This document shows, piece after piece, positions 54,754 through 64,000 of a stretch of DNA of 64,000 bases. Under the pieces are notes generated by a model. That model had not been told where the DNA came from, did not search any database, and saw nothing but the letters and a program-made list of their open reading frames with translations. The stretch comes from Pseudochrobactrum kiredjianiae (lineage in GTDB: Bacteria > Pseudomonadota > Alphaproteobacteria > Rhizobiales > Rhizobiaceae): the NCBI RefSeq assembly GCF_030362795.1, contig NZ_JAUCBM010000003.1, positions 124,001 to 188,000 on the forward strand, written 5' to 3'. The position numbers were made by a program, and so were the translations under genes. The number at the start of each line of letters is the position of its first letter. Positions within the stretch are counted from its first letter, which is position 1.

Positions 54754-55854
54754 ATGACAGGGCAGGATAAAAGCATGACCAAAGGCGCAGATAGTGAAAA
54801 TACAGCACAGGTTGCCGATGGTACCATATCTTCCGCTGAAGAGGATTATTCCCGCCATATTCCGGTAATGCTGGAAGACGTTGTTAGTGCGTTGCAGCCG
54901 GAAGCTGGCAAGCTCTATGTTGACGGTACATTTGGTGCCGGTGGTTATACAAAACGAATTCTTAAAACCGGTGCGGATGTTCTCGCCATTGACCGTGACC
55001 CGAACGCCATTGCTGCAGGGCAATCACTGGTTGCAGACTATCAGGGACGTTTGCGCCTGGTGCAAGCGCGTTTTTCCCAGATGGAAGATGTGCTGAGTGA
55101 TGTGCAGCCCGATGGTGTTGTGCTGGATATCGGTGTTTCCTCGATGCAGATCGACGAAGCTGATCGCGGTTTTTCTTTCCAGAAAGACGGGCCGCTAGAT
55201 ATGCGTATGTCATCGCATGGCTTGAGTGCCGCCGATGTTGTTAATCAGTATAAAATGGGCGATCTGGCACGGATTTTTAATTTCCTTGGTGAAGAACGTC
55301 ATGCCGGACGCATTGCGCGCATGATTGAAAAGCGTCGTGAAACCGAGCCGTTCAGCCGTACCCGTGATCTGGCTAATGCCATTGAAATGCTGGTTGGACG
55401 TCACCCGAAAGACCGTATTCATCCGGCAACGCGCGTATTTCAGGCGCTGCGTATTTATGTCAACGACGAGTTGGGTGAGCTGGCACGCGCATTGATAGCT
55501 GCGGAACGGTCGCTGAAGCCGGGCGGTCGTCTGGTTGTGGTGACATTCCATTCGTTGGAAGATCGCATTGTAAAGCGTTTCTTTGCGGATCGCGTTGGCG
55601 GCGGCGGCGGTTCGCGGCATTTGCCGGAAGCGCATATGCGCCATGGCAGTTTTGCGCCTGCGGTTAAAGGTGCAGTGGGAGCCAGTGAAGAAGAATCCTC
55701 ACGTAATCCGCGTGCGCGCTCTGCCAAGCTGCGCGCCGGTATCCGTACAGAGCATCCGCCGCTTAAAGCGGATTACAGTATTTTCGGTCTGCCAACCTTG
55801 CCGGTTTTGCCTGATACGAATGCAATCGAGACGACGAAGAGGAAATCATCATGA
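54754..55854 (+). CDS. rsmH: 16S rRNA m4C1402 methyltransferase RsmH (MraW)
   Basis: A 366-residue SAM-dependent enzyme that N4-methylates C1402 of 16S rRNA. Features: [13 protein letters not shown], motif [56 protein letters not shown] and [17 protein letters not shown] hydrophilic N-terminal extension of about 35 residues precedes the core; an ATG 7 codons in (54775) with AGGATAAAAGC is an equally good start. Its stop overlaps ftsL by 4 bases. Confidence 0.95.
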   Translation: MTGQDKSMTKGADSENTAQVADGTISSAEEDYSRHIPVMLEDVVSALQPEAGKLYVDGTFGAGGYTKRILKTGADVLAIDRDPNAIAAGQSLVADYQGRLRLVQARFSQMEDVLSDVQPDGVVLDIGVSSMQIDEADRGFSFQKDGPLDMRMSSHGLSAADVVNQYKMGDLARIFNFLGEERHAGRIARMIEKRRETEPFSRTRDLANAIEMLVGRHPKDRIHPATRVFQALRIYVNDELGELARALIAAERSLKPGGRLVVVTFHSLEDRIVKRFFADRVGGGGGSRHLPEAHMRHGSFAPAVKGAVGASEEESSRNPRARSAKLRAGIRTEHPPLKADYSIFGLPTLPVLPDTNAIETTKRKSS

Positions 55855-56282
55855 TGCGAACTATAGATATTATATTGATCGCAATCATGCTGGTGGCGGC
55901 AACGGTGACGTATAAAATCAAACATGATGCTGAAAAGCAGGTGGTTGAGATTAAGAAAATTCAACGCCAGATTGCATTTGAAAAAGACACGATCAATCTG
56001 CTGAAAGCGGATTGGAGTCTGATGACCCAGCCGAACCGCTTACAGCGTCTGTCTGATATTTATCAGACGCAGTTGAAGTTGCAGCCGGTCGATGTCACGC
56101 AGATCGGCCTGTTCGATGATATTCCGTTGAAACAGGCAGATGATATTGAAAAGCTGATCGGTGGCAGCGCTGATCTGGTAGCGTCAGTTGATACATTAAG
56201 CACTGGCAGCATCGCGCAGCCCGCATTTGCTCAGGGTGCCGCTACACCTATGCGTATTGTTGTTCCGGGAGTGCGGCCATGA
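55851..56282 (+). CDS. ftsL: Cell division protein FtsL-like
   Basis: A 143-residue bitopic membrane protein of the divisome. One helix (about 5-20) is followed by a periplasmic coiled coil ([31 protein letters not shown] in outline) and the FtsL-typical [18 protein letters not shown] segment, then a poorly conserved tail. FtsL recruits FtsI and FtsW with FtsB. ATG overlaps the rsmH stop, and its own stop overlaps ftsI, both ATGA, giving tight coupling. Confidence 0.9.
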   Translation: MMRTIDIILIAIMLVAATVTYKIKHDAEKQVVEIKKIQRQIAFEKDTINLLKADWSLMTQPNRLQRLSDIYQTQLKLQPVDVTQIGLFDDIPLKQADDIEKLIGGSADLVASVDTLSTGSIAQPAFAQGAATPMRIVVPGVRP

Positions 56283-58087
56283 GCGAAAAAAAGGGCTGGT
56301 TCCGACGGAAAAATTCTTCAGCAGATGGTGCTTCGGCCTTAGGGCAGGCGCCGGACTTTGATAGTGCCGCGCTTGAGAGTGAGCGCGGCATTGCCACTTC
56401 CCCGCTCAATGACAGTGTTGCCTTTGCCGGAAACCGCAAAAAGCATGGTAATCGCGCCCGTAACCGTCTGGTTATGGCGATTACCTGTTTTGTCGGGATT
56501 TATGCCGTTATTGGTGGTCGTCTTGTTTATTACGGATTGCAGGGCGATGAGAATGAGGGCTACCGCGCAGGCGCGGCCAGCACACTCGCTGCACGTCCTG
56601 ACATTATCGACCGTAACGGTGAAGTGCTGGCAACAGATATTAAGACAGCCTCGCTCTATGCCGAGCCGAAAAAGATTGCCGATCCGGACGAGACATTGGA
56701 ATTGCTGGCGACAGTTTTGCCGAATCTTGACTGGGAAAATACCTATCGCCGTCTGAAAAGCGGTGCAGGTTTCGTGTGGATTCAGCGTGGCCTGACCCCG
56801 CGCCAGCAAAGCCAGATTATGGCGCTTGGTGTGCCGGGCATTGGTTTCCGTACAGAGAAATCCCGTTTCTATCCGGGTGGTCCTACCGCTTCTCACATTC
56901 TCGGTCTGGTCAATATCGACAATCAGGGTATTGCCGGTATGGAGAAATATATCGACAGTCAGGGTTTGAGCGATCTGCGTATGGCTGGTCTTGCCCAGCC
57001 GGATAATCTGGAACCGTTCCGCCTGTCGATTGATCTGCGTGTACAACATATTATGCGCGACGAGCTGGTGCGCGCCGTTGAGAAATATCGCGCGATTGCT
57101 GCCGGTGCTGTGGTGCTGAATGCCAAGACCGGTGAAGTGGTGGCGATGGCTTCGGTGCCGGATTTCGATCCGAATAATCCGTTTAACGCGCTGGAAAAAG
57201 ATCGTCTGAACCGGATGTCTGCCGGTACCTATGAAATGGGCTCGACGATTAAGAGCTTTACCACGGCGATGGCACTGGATTCTGGCAAGTTCAATCTGGA
57301 AAGTAAATTTGACGCGACCCGTCCGATTACAATCGGTCGTCAGACGATCCGCGACTTCCACGGTAAAGCCCGTTGGTTGACACTGGCCGAAGTGTTTATT
57401 TTCTCATCGAATATCGGTTCAGGTAAGGAAGTTGATGCGATTGGTATTGAAGGCCACCGTGAATTCCTGAAACGCGTTGGTCTGCTGGATCGTATGCAAA
57501 CGGAATTGCCGGAAGTGGCACGTCCTGTTGAACCGCGCGTCTGGAAGAAAGTACATTCCATCACCATTTCCTATGGTCACGGTATGATGACCACGCCATT
57601 GCAGACAGCCGTTGCTGCTGCGGCGCTGGTCAATGGTGGCCGGCTTATTCCGCCGACATTCCTGCCACGCACACAGGATGAAGCGAATGCGGTTGCCACA
57701 CAGGTACTGAAACCTAAAACCAGCGATGATATGCGTTATCTCTATCGCCTCAATTCCGAGATTGGTTCCGGCCGTCGCGCTGAGGTCAAGGGTTATCGTG
57801 TTGGTGGTAAGACCGGTACCGCGGAAAAAGTTATCAATGGCCGTTATTCGAAAGACGTGCGCTTTAACGCATTCCTTGCGGCTTTCCCGATGGATGACCC
57901 GACTTATGTCGTTTTGACCATTATTGATGAGCCAAAACCTGAGGAAGGCAAACTTTCTGCAACTGCCGGACTCAATGCTGCCCCAATGGTTGCAAATATC
58001 ATACGCCGGTCAGCTTCTTTCTTGGGTGTGTCGCCGGACTTTGCGCAAGATGGCCCGCCAATTCTGGCCGCTTATGAAAATGACTGA
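56279..58087 (+). CDS. ftsI: Septal peptidoglycan transpeptidase FtsI (PBP3)
   Basis: A 602-residue class B penicillin-binding protein cross-linking septal peptidoglycan. A cytoplasmic tail of about 60 residues and one membrane helix (64-86) precede the pedestal domain (RPDIIDRNGEVLATDI); the transpeptidase has the SxxK motif S322-T-I-K325, SSN (IFSSNIGS) and KTGT (GGKTGTAEK). The N-terminal basic/Ser-rich tail is longer than in E. coli but usual in rhizobia. Confidence 0.96.
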   Translation: MSEKKGWFRRKNSSADGASALGQAPDFDSAALESERGIATSPLNDSVAFAGNRKKHGNRARNRLVMAITCFVGIYAVIGGRLVYYGLQGDENEGYRAGAASTLAARPDIIDRNGEVLATDIKTASLYAEPKKIADPDETLELLATVLPNLDWENTYRRLKSGAGFVWIQRGLTPRQQSQIMALGVPGIGFRTEKSRFYPGGPTASHILGLVNIDNQGIAGMEKYIDSQGLSDLRMAGLAQPDNLEPFRLSIDLRVQHIMRDELVRAVEKYRAIAAGAVVLNAKTGEVVAMASVPDFDPNNPFNALEKDRLNRMSAGTYEMGSTIKSFTTAMALDSGKFNLESKFDATRPITIGRQTIRDFHGKARWLTLAEVFIFSSNIGSGKEVDAIGIEGHREFLKRVGLLDRMQTELPEVARPVEPRVWKKVHSITISYGHGMMTTPLQTAVAAAALVNGGRLIPPTFLPRTQDEANAVATQVLKPKTSDDMRYLYRLNSEIGSGRRAEVKGYRVGGKTGTAEKVINGRYSKDVRFNAFLAAFPMDDPTYVVLTIIDEPKPEEGKLSATAGLNAAPMVANIIRRSASFLGVSPDFAQDGPPILAAYEND

Positions 58088-58175
58088 TCTGAAACGGGTA
58101 TTGCCGTGACACTATTCGCCTTAAAAGGGAGATAGGTCAGGCAGAGTGAATGCAAAAAATCGGGAACTGAGTGGC

Positions 58176-59630
58176 ATGAAACTTCAAAGTATCGCAGCCT
58201 ATGTAAATGATATGGCAGACTCAGTTGCACAGACTGAGATATCCGGATTAAGTTCCGATTCCCGTACCGTTCAGAAAGGTACTTTGTTCGCTGCACTCAA
58301 AGGCGTTAAAAATGACGGCTCGGCCTATGCGGTGGATGCGGTCAAGCGCGGTGCTGTTGCCATTCTGGCCGATGAAGATATGGATGCGAGCGCGATCACC
58401 ATACCGGTTTTACGCAGCAAAGACCCACGCCATGCATTGGCCATGGCGGCGGCTGTTTTTTATGGCAAGCAGCCGCAGATTGTGACGGCTGTTACCGGCA
58501 CCAGCGGTAAAACCTCTGTTGCTTCTTTCACCCAGCAAATCTGGGCCTATGCCGGTTTTGCAGCGGCAAGTATCGGTACGACCGGTGTTTTTTCGCCAAC
58601 ACGCAATGAATATGGCTCGCTGACAACACCTGACCCTGTGGAATTGCAGAAAGTTCTGGCAGAGCTGAGCGATGAAGGCGTAACCCATGCCTGTATGGAA
58701 GCCTCATCACACGGGTTGGATCAGTGCCGCCTTGATGGTGTGAAATTGACAGCAGCCGCATTTACCAATCTTGGCCGCGATCATATGGATTATCATCCGA
58801 CGGTTGAAGATTATCTCAATGCGAAAATGCGTCTGTTTGATACGCTGCTGCCGAAAGGCGCTCCGGCGATTATTTTTGCGGATGATGTTTATTCTGCTCA
58901 GGCTGTTGAAGCGGCAACTGCTGCCGGTTGTGCGGTTAAAACTGTTGGCCGTAAAGGCGACTTCATCACGCTGAAGCGCGTTGAACATGAGCGTCATCGC
59001 CAGCATATTGAACTGAAACATGACGGCAAAATCTACGAGTTTACTCTGCCGCTCGCCGGTGATTTTCAGGTGGCGAATGCCCTCGTGGCTGCTGGTTTGG
59101 CGCTGGTTTCCGGTGTGCCTGCGGATGCTGCTTTCCGTGCATTGGAACGTCTGAAAGGCGCGCCAGGTCGTCTGGATTTGGTTGGGTCAACGGAAGATGG
59201 TGTGCCGGTTTATGTGGACTATGCCCATAAGCCTGATGCGCTGGAAAATGTGCTGACATCGGTTCGCCCTTTCACCACCGGTCGTGTGATCGTGGTGTTT
59301 GGTTGCGGTGGTGATCGTGATAAGGGCAAGCGCCCGATCATGGGTGAGATTGCAACCCGACTGGCTGATGTGGTGATTGTGACGGATGACAATCCGCGCT
59401 CGGAAGTACCAGCCACTATCCGTTCTGAAATTCTGACTGCGGCACCGGATGCACTGGAAATCGGTGACCGTCACGAAGCTATCCGTCATGCGGTGCTGAT
59501 CGCACAGGCGGGAGACACAGTTATTATTGCGGGCAAAGGGCATGAAGAAGGGCAGACCATCAATGATGTGACGCTGCCATTCTCCGATCATGTTGAAGTT
59601 GCCCGTTCGCTTGAGGCGCGTTTTAAATGA
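58176..59630 (+). CDS. murE: UDP-MurNAc-tripeptide synthetase MurE (meso-DAP adding)
   Basis: A 484-residue cytoplasmic Mur ligase adding meso-diaminopimelate to UDP-MurNAc-L-Ala-D-Glu. Features: [21 protein letters not shown] loop [40 protein letters not shown], and the DNPR motif ([11 protein letters not shown]) that marks meso-DAP rather than lysine specificity. The ATG at 58176 fits family length; a GTG at 58146 would add 10 residues. murF overlaps the stop by 4 bases. Confidence 0.95.
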   Translation: MKLQSIAAYVNDMADSVAQTEISGLSSDSRTVQKGTLFAALKGVKNDGSAYAVDAVKRGAVAILADEDMDASAITIPVLRSKDPRHALAMAAAVFYGKQPQIVTAVTGTSGKTSVASFTQQIWAYAGFAAASIGTTGVFSPTRNEYGSLTTPDPVELQKVLAELSDEGVTHACMEASSHGLDQCRLDGVKLTAAAFTNLGRDHMDYHPTVEDYLNAKMRLFDTLLPKGAPAIIFADDVYSAQAVEAATAAGCAVKTVGRKGDFITLKRVEHERHRQHIELKHDGKIYEFTLPLAGDFQVANALVAAGLALVSGVPADAAFRALERLKGAPGRLDLVGSTEDGVPVYVDYAHKPDALENVLTSVRPFTTGRVIVVFGCGGDRDKGKRPIMGEIATRLADVVIVTDDNPRSEVPATIRSEILTAAPDALEIGDRHEAIRHAVLIAQAGDTVIIAGKGHEEGQTINDVTLPFSDHVEVARSLEARFK

Positions 59631-61066
59631 GTGAGATTCTTTGGAAATCGGCAGACATGGTAAAAGCGATGGAAGGACGGCCGGTCGGCCAGCTTCCTGA
59701 GGGCATTACCGGCATTTCGATCGATTCCCGTAGCTTGCGTAAAGGCGAAGCCTTTTTCGCGATTAAAGGTGATGTTTTCGACGGGCATGATTTTGCAACG
59801 GCTGCTATGGCGGCAGGGGCAGGCTTGCTGGTGGTGACCGAAGCGCGTTTGCCAGCCCTTGGTAAAATGCAGGTGCCGATGATTGTGGTAGATGATGTGC
59901 TGGCGGCATTGACCCGTCTTGGCATTGCATCGCGTGCCCGCTCCAAAGCGCAGATCATCGCCGTGACCGGCTCGGTGGGTAAAACCACAACGAAAGAAGC
60001 CTTGCGCCATGTGCTGTCGACTTGCGGCAAGGTGCACGCCTCTGCGGCATCATTCAATAATCACTGGGGTGTGCCGCTGACATTGGCGCGGATGCCGGAA
60101 GATGCTGATTACGGTGTTTTTGAAGTGGGTATGAACCATCATGATGAAATTCGCCCGCTGGTGAAAATGGTTCAGCCGCACGTTGCTGCGATCACATTGA
60201 TTGCTCCGGCGCATCTGGGGCATTTTGCTAACCTCGAAGAAATTGCGGTTGCTAAGGCCGAGATTTTTGAAGGTGTTTTGCCAGGCGGTTACGCACTTCT
60301 CAACCGCGATGATAAGCGCTTCAAGCAGTTGGAAGCGCTGGCAACAGCTGCCGGTATTGAGCATATTGCGACTTTTGGTGAAAATGCCCGTTCGACCTAT
60401 AAGCTCCGTGATTTGGTGATGAAGGCGGATTGCTCCTGCATTACCGTTTCGATTGCCGGACAGGAAGCGGCGGTAAAGATCGGCGCACCGGGTCGCCATA
60501 TCGTGCAGAATATGCTGGCCGTCCTTGGTGCGGCGCATTTGGTTGGTGCAGACATGACACAGGTTGTGCTGGCACTCAGCACTTTGCAGGCGGAAGCTGG
60601 CCGTGGTGCACAATATCGCTTACGCCATGGTGACGGCACTTTCACGCTGATTGACGAAAGCTATAATGCCAATCCGGCATCAATGCGCGCGGCGCTTTCG
60701 CTTTTGGAAGCCACCGAGCCGCAGGGTGAGCGCCCAGCAGCTGGACGGCGTATTGCTGTTCTCGGCGATATGCTGGAGCTCGGCAAACAATCCTCTAAGC
60801 TGCATGGCGATCTTGCGCGGCCGATTGTTGATGCGCATGTGAATATGCTGTTTATCGGTGGCGCGCATATGAGTGCCCTGAAATCCGCAATGCCTGCAGA
60901 AATTCATGTTGAGTATCGGGAAAGCGTTGACGAACTGCTGCCACTTGTAGTCAAAGCAGTGCGTCCCGGTGATGTGGTGATGATTAAGTCGTCAAAGTCG
61001 ATCGGCTTTGTGAAAATCGTCAATGCATTGTTGAAAAAATATGCTGTCGCTGAGGCGGCAGAATAG
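59627..61066 (+). CDS. murF: UDP-MurNAc-pentapeptide synthetase MurF
   Basis: A 479-residue cytoplasmic ligase adding D-Ala-D-Ala. Features: [23 protein letters not shown] loop [14 protein letters not shown], the [13 protein letters not shown] motif, GMNHHDEI, and [16 protein letters not shown] typical of MurF. Start ATG overlaps murE (ATGA). The stop is followed by a repeat fragment and mraY after 146 bases. Confidence 0.96.
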   Translation: MSEILWKSADMVKAMEGRPVGQLPEGITGISIDSRSLRKGEAFFAIKGDVFDGHDFATAAMAAGAGLLVVTEARLPALGKMQVPMIVVDDVLAALTRLGIASRARSKAQIIAVTGSVGKTTTKEALRHVLSTCGKVHASAASFNNHWGVPLTLARMPEDADYGVFEVGMNHHDEIRPLVKMVQPHVAAITLIAPAHLGHFANLEEIAVAKAEIFEGVLPGGYALLNRDDKRFKQLEALATAAGIEHIATFGENARSTYKLRDLVMKADCSCITVSIAGQEAAVKIGAPGRHIVQNMLAVLGAAHLVGADMTQVVLALSTLQAEAGRGAQYRLRHGDGTFTLIDESYNANPASMRAALSLLEATEPQGERPAAGRRIAVLGDMLELGKQSSKLHGDLARPIVDAHVNMLFIGGAHMSALKSAMPAEIHVEYRESVDELLPLVVKAVRPGDVVMIKSSKSIGFVKIVNALLKKYAVAEAAE

Positions 61067-61072
61067 TTTATA

Positions 61073-61104
61073 GCGGTTCCACATTTTTCGGAATGCGCTC
61101 TAAT
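61073..61104. repeat. Fragment of the composite palindrome between murF and mraY
   Basis: GCGGTTCCACATTTTTCGGAATGCGCTCTAA, equal to the right end of the copies at 11069 and 44914 with small changes, placed 6 bases after the murF stop. Confidence 0.7.
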
Positions 61105-61212
61105 CATCTACAGTCCTTGCGACTGCGTAAGAATAACAGGAACTAAACATTGTATTCTTCAATAAATGCAATGTGTTAAAGTGCCGATACCGACCTGAAG
61201 GGCATTCACCCG

Positions 61213-62295
61213 ATGCTGATGTTATTAGCGACTGCTGCGGATCAATTGTCGTTTTTCAATGTGTTCCGCTATATTACTTTCCGCACCGGTGGCGCGCTGA
61301 TTACATCAGCTATGCTGGTCTTTCTGCTTGGACCAAGCATCATCAACAGTTTGCGCGTGCGTCAGGGCCGTGGTCAGCCGATCCGTGCCGATGGCCCGCA
61401 GACTCACTTTAAAAAAGCCGGTACGCCGACCATGGGCGGGTTGATGATCCTGTTTGGTGTTTTGGCCTCGGTCTTGCTTTGGGGCAATCTCAAAAGTGTT
61501 TATGTCTGGGTTGTACTGCTTGTTACCATCAGTTTCGGTGCTATCGGTTTCTACGATGACTATCTGAAGGTGACAAAACAATCCGATAAAGGTTTCTCCG
61601 GCAAAGCTCGTCTTGGTCTTGAGTTTATTATTGCTGCGATTGCTGCCTATGTCATTATGCGCACGGGTCAGGAACCTTTCTCATCTTCGCTGACATTCCC
61701 GTTTCTCAAGGGCATGTTGCTGGATCTGAGCTGGTTCTTTATTCCTTTTGCTGCCTTTGTCATGGTTGGTTCCGGTAATGCGGTCAACTTTACCGATGGT
61801 CTTGACGGTCTGGCGATTGTGCCGGTGATGGTTGCTGCGGCTTCTTTTGGTTTCATTGCCTATCTGTCGGGTAACGCGATTTTTGCTGACTATCTGCAAA
61901 TTCATTTTGTACCGGGTACCGGTGAGCTGGCTGTTATTCTTGGCGCGGTCATTGGCGGCGGTCTTGGTTTCCTCTGGTTCAACGCACCACCTGCTGCGAT
62001 CTTTATGGGTGATACCGGTTCACTCGCGCTGGGTGGTATGCTCGGTGCGGTGGCGGTTGCAACCAAGCATGAAATCGTTCTCGCAATCATCGGCGGTCTG
62101 TTCGTGATGGAAGCGCTGTCGGTTATTATTCAGGTTGGCTGGTTTAAAATGACCGGCAAACGCGTGTTCCTGATGGCACCGATCCACCACCATTTTGAGA
62201 AAAAAGGCTGGACTGAAAGCCAGGTCGTTATCCGCTTCTGGATCATTGCGATTATTCTGGCAATGATCGGTCTTTCAACACTGAAACTGCGTTAA
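61213..62295 (+). CDS. mraY: Phospho-MurNAc-pentapeptide translocase MraY
   Basis: A 360-residue inner membrane enzyme making lipid I from UDP-MurNAc-pentapeptide and undecaprenyl phosphate. About ten helices; active-site motifs are GFYDDYLKV (Asp-Asp), [21 protein letters not shown] and the HHH motif [19 protein letters not shown] is in the N-terminal loop. GAAGGGC is upstream. Length equals E. coli MraY. Confidence 0.97.
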   Translation: MLMLLATAADQLSFFNVFRYITFRTGGALITSAMLVFLLGPSIINSLRVRQGRGQPIRADGPQTHFKKAGTPTMGGLMILFGVLASVLLWGNLKSVYVWVVLLVTISFGAIGFYDDYLKVTKQSDKGFSGKARLGLEFIIAAIAAYVIMRTGQEPFSSSLTFPFLKGMLLDLSWFFIPFAAFVMVGSGNAVNFTDGLDGLAIVPVMVAAASFGFIAYLSGNAIFADYLQIHFVPGTGELAVILGAVIGGGLGFLWFNAPPAAIFMGDTGSLALGGMLGAVAVATKHEIVLAIIGGLFVMEALSVIIQVGWFKMTGKRVFLMAPIHHHFEKKGWTESQVVIRFWIIAIILAMIGLSTLKLR

Positions 62296-62310
62296 AACTG
62301 AGAACAGATG

Positions 62311-62333
62311 AGCTGCCTGCTAAACAGGCAGCT
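62311..62333 (+). terminator. Hairpin between mraY and murD
   Basis: AGCTGCCTG / CAGGCAGCT with a 5-base loop, 15 bases after the mraY stop, followed by TCATTGTTTA rather than a clean T-run. It may be a partial terminator or an mRNA-stabilising hairpin inside the dcw operon. Confidence 0.5.
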
Positions 62334-62421
62334 TCATTGTTTATAAAGGTGCCGGAGCGATAATCCGGCGAATATGTTTTTACAATATTGACTGAACGCA
62401 TTGTCGACTGGCGGCCTGACC

Positions 62422-63831
62422 ATGATCCCAACCCTGACCCTTAAAGATAAGACTGTTGCGCTGTTTGGCCTTGGCGGCTCCGGTATTGCAACGGCAAAAG
62501 CTATGATCGCCGGTGGTGTGAAGGTTGTGGCATGGGATGATAATCCGGACAGCGTTGCCCGTGCAGTCAGTGAGGGTATTACCACGCAGGATTTGCGTGG
62601 CGCTGATTGGTCTGCTTTCAGCGCTTTTGTGCTTTCTCCCGGTGTGCCGCTGACGCATCCGCAGCCGCATTGGAGCGCTGAACTGGCGCATCAGCGCCAA
62701 GTGCCGGTTATCGGCGATGTCGAGCTGTTCTGCCGTGAACGCAATGCAGCGCTTGCTGCAGGCGATGATGTACCGTTTATTGCCATTACGGGCACTAATG
62801 GCAAATCCACAACGACAGCTCTGATTGCACATATTATCAAAGCGGCTGGGCGCGATATGCAGCTTGGCGGCAATATCGGCACGGCCGTGTTGTCGCTTGA
62901 AGCACCGGCGGATGGTCGCAACTATGTAGTTGAATGTTCTTCCTATCAGATTGATCTGGCACCATCACTTAATCCTGCCGCAGGTATTTTGCTCAACCTG
63001 ACACCGGATCATCTGGATCGTCATGGCACAATGGAAAATTATGCCGCGATCAAAGAACGTCTGGTTGCCGGTAGTGATACAGCCATTGTTGCGGTGGATG
63101 ATGATTATTGCATTGCTATTGCAGAGCGTCTTGAAAAATCCGGCAAAAAACTGATCCGTTTCTCGAAAGATCAGGTGCTGGCAGAGGGCTTCTACGCACA
63201 AGGTACGGATATTTATCGTGCTGAGAATGGCAAGACTGAACTACTGTTGTCGCTGGACGGGATTGGCTCGCTGCGCGGTGCGCATAATGCACAAAATGCT
63301 TTGGCTGCCCTTATTGCCTGTCTGAGTGTTGGTCTGTCGCTGGATGATATTCGCGCAGGTCTGCGCAGCTTCCCCGGCCTTGCCCATCGTATGGAGCAGG
63401 TAGGGCATCAGGGCAAAACCCTGTTTATTAATGACTCCAAGGCAACCAATGCGGAAGCAACTGCTCCGGCGTTGTCGTCTTTCCCGAAGCTATACTGGAT
63501 TGCCGGTGGCCTGCCGAAAAGCGGTGGCATTGAAAGCCTGCGCGAGTTCTTCCCGCGTATTACCAAAGCCTATCTGATCGGTGAGGCCGCAGCACAATTT
63601 GCGGCAACGCTCGGGAATGATGTGCCATTTGAAATCAGCCATACGCTGGATGCTGCCATTGAACATGCGGCAAAGGATGCGGCACTGGATACAGCAGATG
63701 AGCCGGTGGTGTTGCTGTCTCCGGCTTGTGCCAGCTTTGACCAGTTTCCGAATTTTGAAAAACGCGGCGCGGCATTTCGCGATAAAGTCATGACGCTGCA
63801 GGGATTTGCACCAATAGGGAGAGCCGACTGA
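62422..63831 (+). CDS. murD: UDP-MurNAc-L-alanine:D-glutamate ligase MurD
   Basis: A 469-residue cytoplasmic ligase adding D-glutamate. Features: N-terminal [17 protein letters not shown] (UDP-binding), ATP loop [66 protein letters not shown] and [17 protein letters not shown]. The ATG ([10 protein letters not shown]) was preferred over an upstream TTG at 62401. The stop overlaps the ftsW start by one base (TGATG). Confidence 0.96.
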   Translation: MIPTLTLKDKTVALFGLGGSGIATAKAMIAGGVKVVAWDDNPDSVARAVSEGITTQDLRGADWSAFSAFVLSPGVPLTHPQPHWSAELAHQRQVPVIGDVELFCRERNAALAAGDDVPFIAITGTNGKSTTTALIAHIIKAAGRDMQLGGNIGTAVLSLEAPADGRNYVVECSSYQIDLAPSLNPAAGILLNLTPDHLDRHGTMENYAAIKERLVAGSDTAIVAVDDDYCIAIAERLEKSGKKLIRFSKDQVLAEGFYAQGTDIYRAENGKTELLLSLDGIGSLRGAHNAQNALAALIACLSVGLSLDDIRAGLRSFPGLAHRMEQVGHQGKTLFINDSKATNAEATAPALSSFPKLYWIAGGLPKSGGIESLREFFPRITKAYLIGEAAAQFAATLGNDVPFEISHTLDAAIEHAAKDAALDTADEPVVLLSPACASFDQFPNFEKRGAAFRDKVMTLQGFAPIGRAD

Positions 63832-64000
63832 TGGTTAGCCGCGTAGACAGAGGCCCTGTCGCCAATTGGTGGTGGACGATTGACCGTTATTTTCTGGCTG
63901 CCTGTCTGGCGCTGATGGGGCTCGGCATCTTGCTGTCCTATGCAGCAAGTCCTGCGGTGGCGGAGCGTATTGGTCTCGATAGCTTTCACTTTGTAGAACG
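63831..64000 (+). CDS. ftsW: Lipid II polymerase/divisome protein FtsW, N-terminal part
   Basis: Only the first 56 codons are present; the gene leaves the window at its right edge. The fragment shows a short cytoplasmic N-terminus, WWWTIDRYFLAAC, and the first SEDS helix with LMGLGILLSYAASPAVAER and the start of HFV, all typical of FtsW. SEDS proteins polymerise septal glycan together with FtsI, encoded upstream. Start overlaps murD. Confidence 0.9.
   Translation, partial: MVSRVDRGPVANWWWTIDRYFLAACLALMGLGILLSYAASPAVAERIGLDSFHFVE

Noticed and set aside
54403-55023. 206-residue minus-strand frame
   Set aside because: It is antisense to the start of rsmH and covers its leader; composition is that of a shadow frame.
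56339-57361. 340-residue minus-strand frame
   Set aside because: Antisense to ftsI; no domain recognisable.

Overview
The window reads as a chromosomal core segment of an alphaproteobacterium in the order Hyphomicrobiales (Rhizobiales), most likely the Brucellaceae. Support comes from the lrp-trxB-lsrB/vtlR-abcR block, greA next to an lpsB-like glycosyltransferase, carA-yqeY-dnaG-rpoD, an Omp25/Omp31-type porin, a class A RNase P RNA directly before the dcw cluster, and dispersed palindromes of the agagc...gctct type common in this order. Base composition looks close to 50% GC, lower than Brucella/Ochrobactrum and higher than Bartonella; a Pseudochrobactrum-like genus would fit, but that is inference. 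No phage, transposase, CRISPR array or plasmid gene was seen.

Layout. 0-6.2 kb: secreted SH3 protein, esterase-like lipoprotein, EamA exporter, greA with a structured leader, lpsB-like glycosyltransferase and an Lrp regulator. 6.5-14.6 kb: trkH, trxB, a LysR regulator of the LsrB/VtlR type followed by an AbcR-type small RNA, an NCS1 permease, aspartate aminotransferase and a cold shock protein. 14.9-29.0 kb: carB, zinc peptidase, carA, yqeY, a Na/Pi transporter with a Pho-box-like site, dnaG and rpoD. 29.1-36.9 kb: mostly small genes (HlyU, YcgN, secreted proteins, tRNA with CAT anticodon, a cysteine-free molybdopterin-fold protein, YjbR, TonB/TolA-like), a DHDPS-family enzyme, the porin, a BaiN-type flavoprotein and nicotinamidase. 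36.9-41.4 kb: a glycine-betaine-demethylase-like Rieske oxygenase and its reductase, a sugar isomerase and a lipase. 41.6-47.4 kb: ettA, coupled tam and MOSC genes, DUF2293, and an ArsR-methyltransferase regulator in line with metF. 48.2-64 kb: an envelope block with five peptidoglycan-related or envelope genes (two lytic transglycosylases, GH25 lysozyme, AmiD amidase, DjlA-like co-chaperone), rnpB, then rsmH-ftsL-ftsI-murE-murF-mraY-murD-ftsW; ftsW runs off the end.

How the parts work together. carA and carB make carbamoyl phosphate; dnaG and rpoD supply primase and the main sigma factor; the dcw genes build lipid II and the division septum, with the hydrolases upstream acting on the same wall. 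LsrB/VtlR is expected to activate the adjacent AbcR RNA, whose exposed CU-rich loop can block ribosome binding on transporter mRNAs. The ArsR-methyltransferase protein is expected to sense SAM or SAH and control itself plus metF through the dyad just before its start codon.

The least explained sequence is in the intergenic repeats: about ten copies or fragments of a composite palindrome, and two copies of a different long palindrome placed between a stop codon and an intrinsic terminator, one carrying a 93-base structured insertion at its apex.
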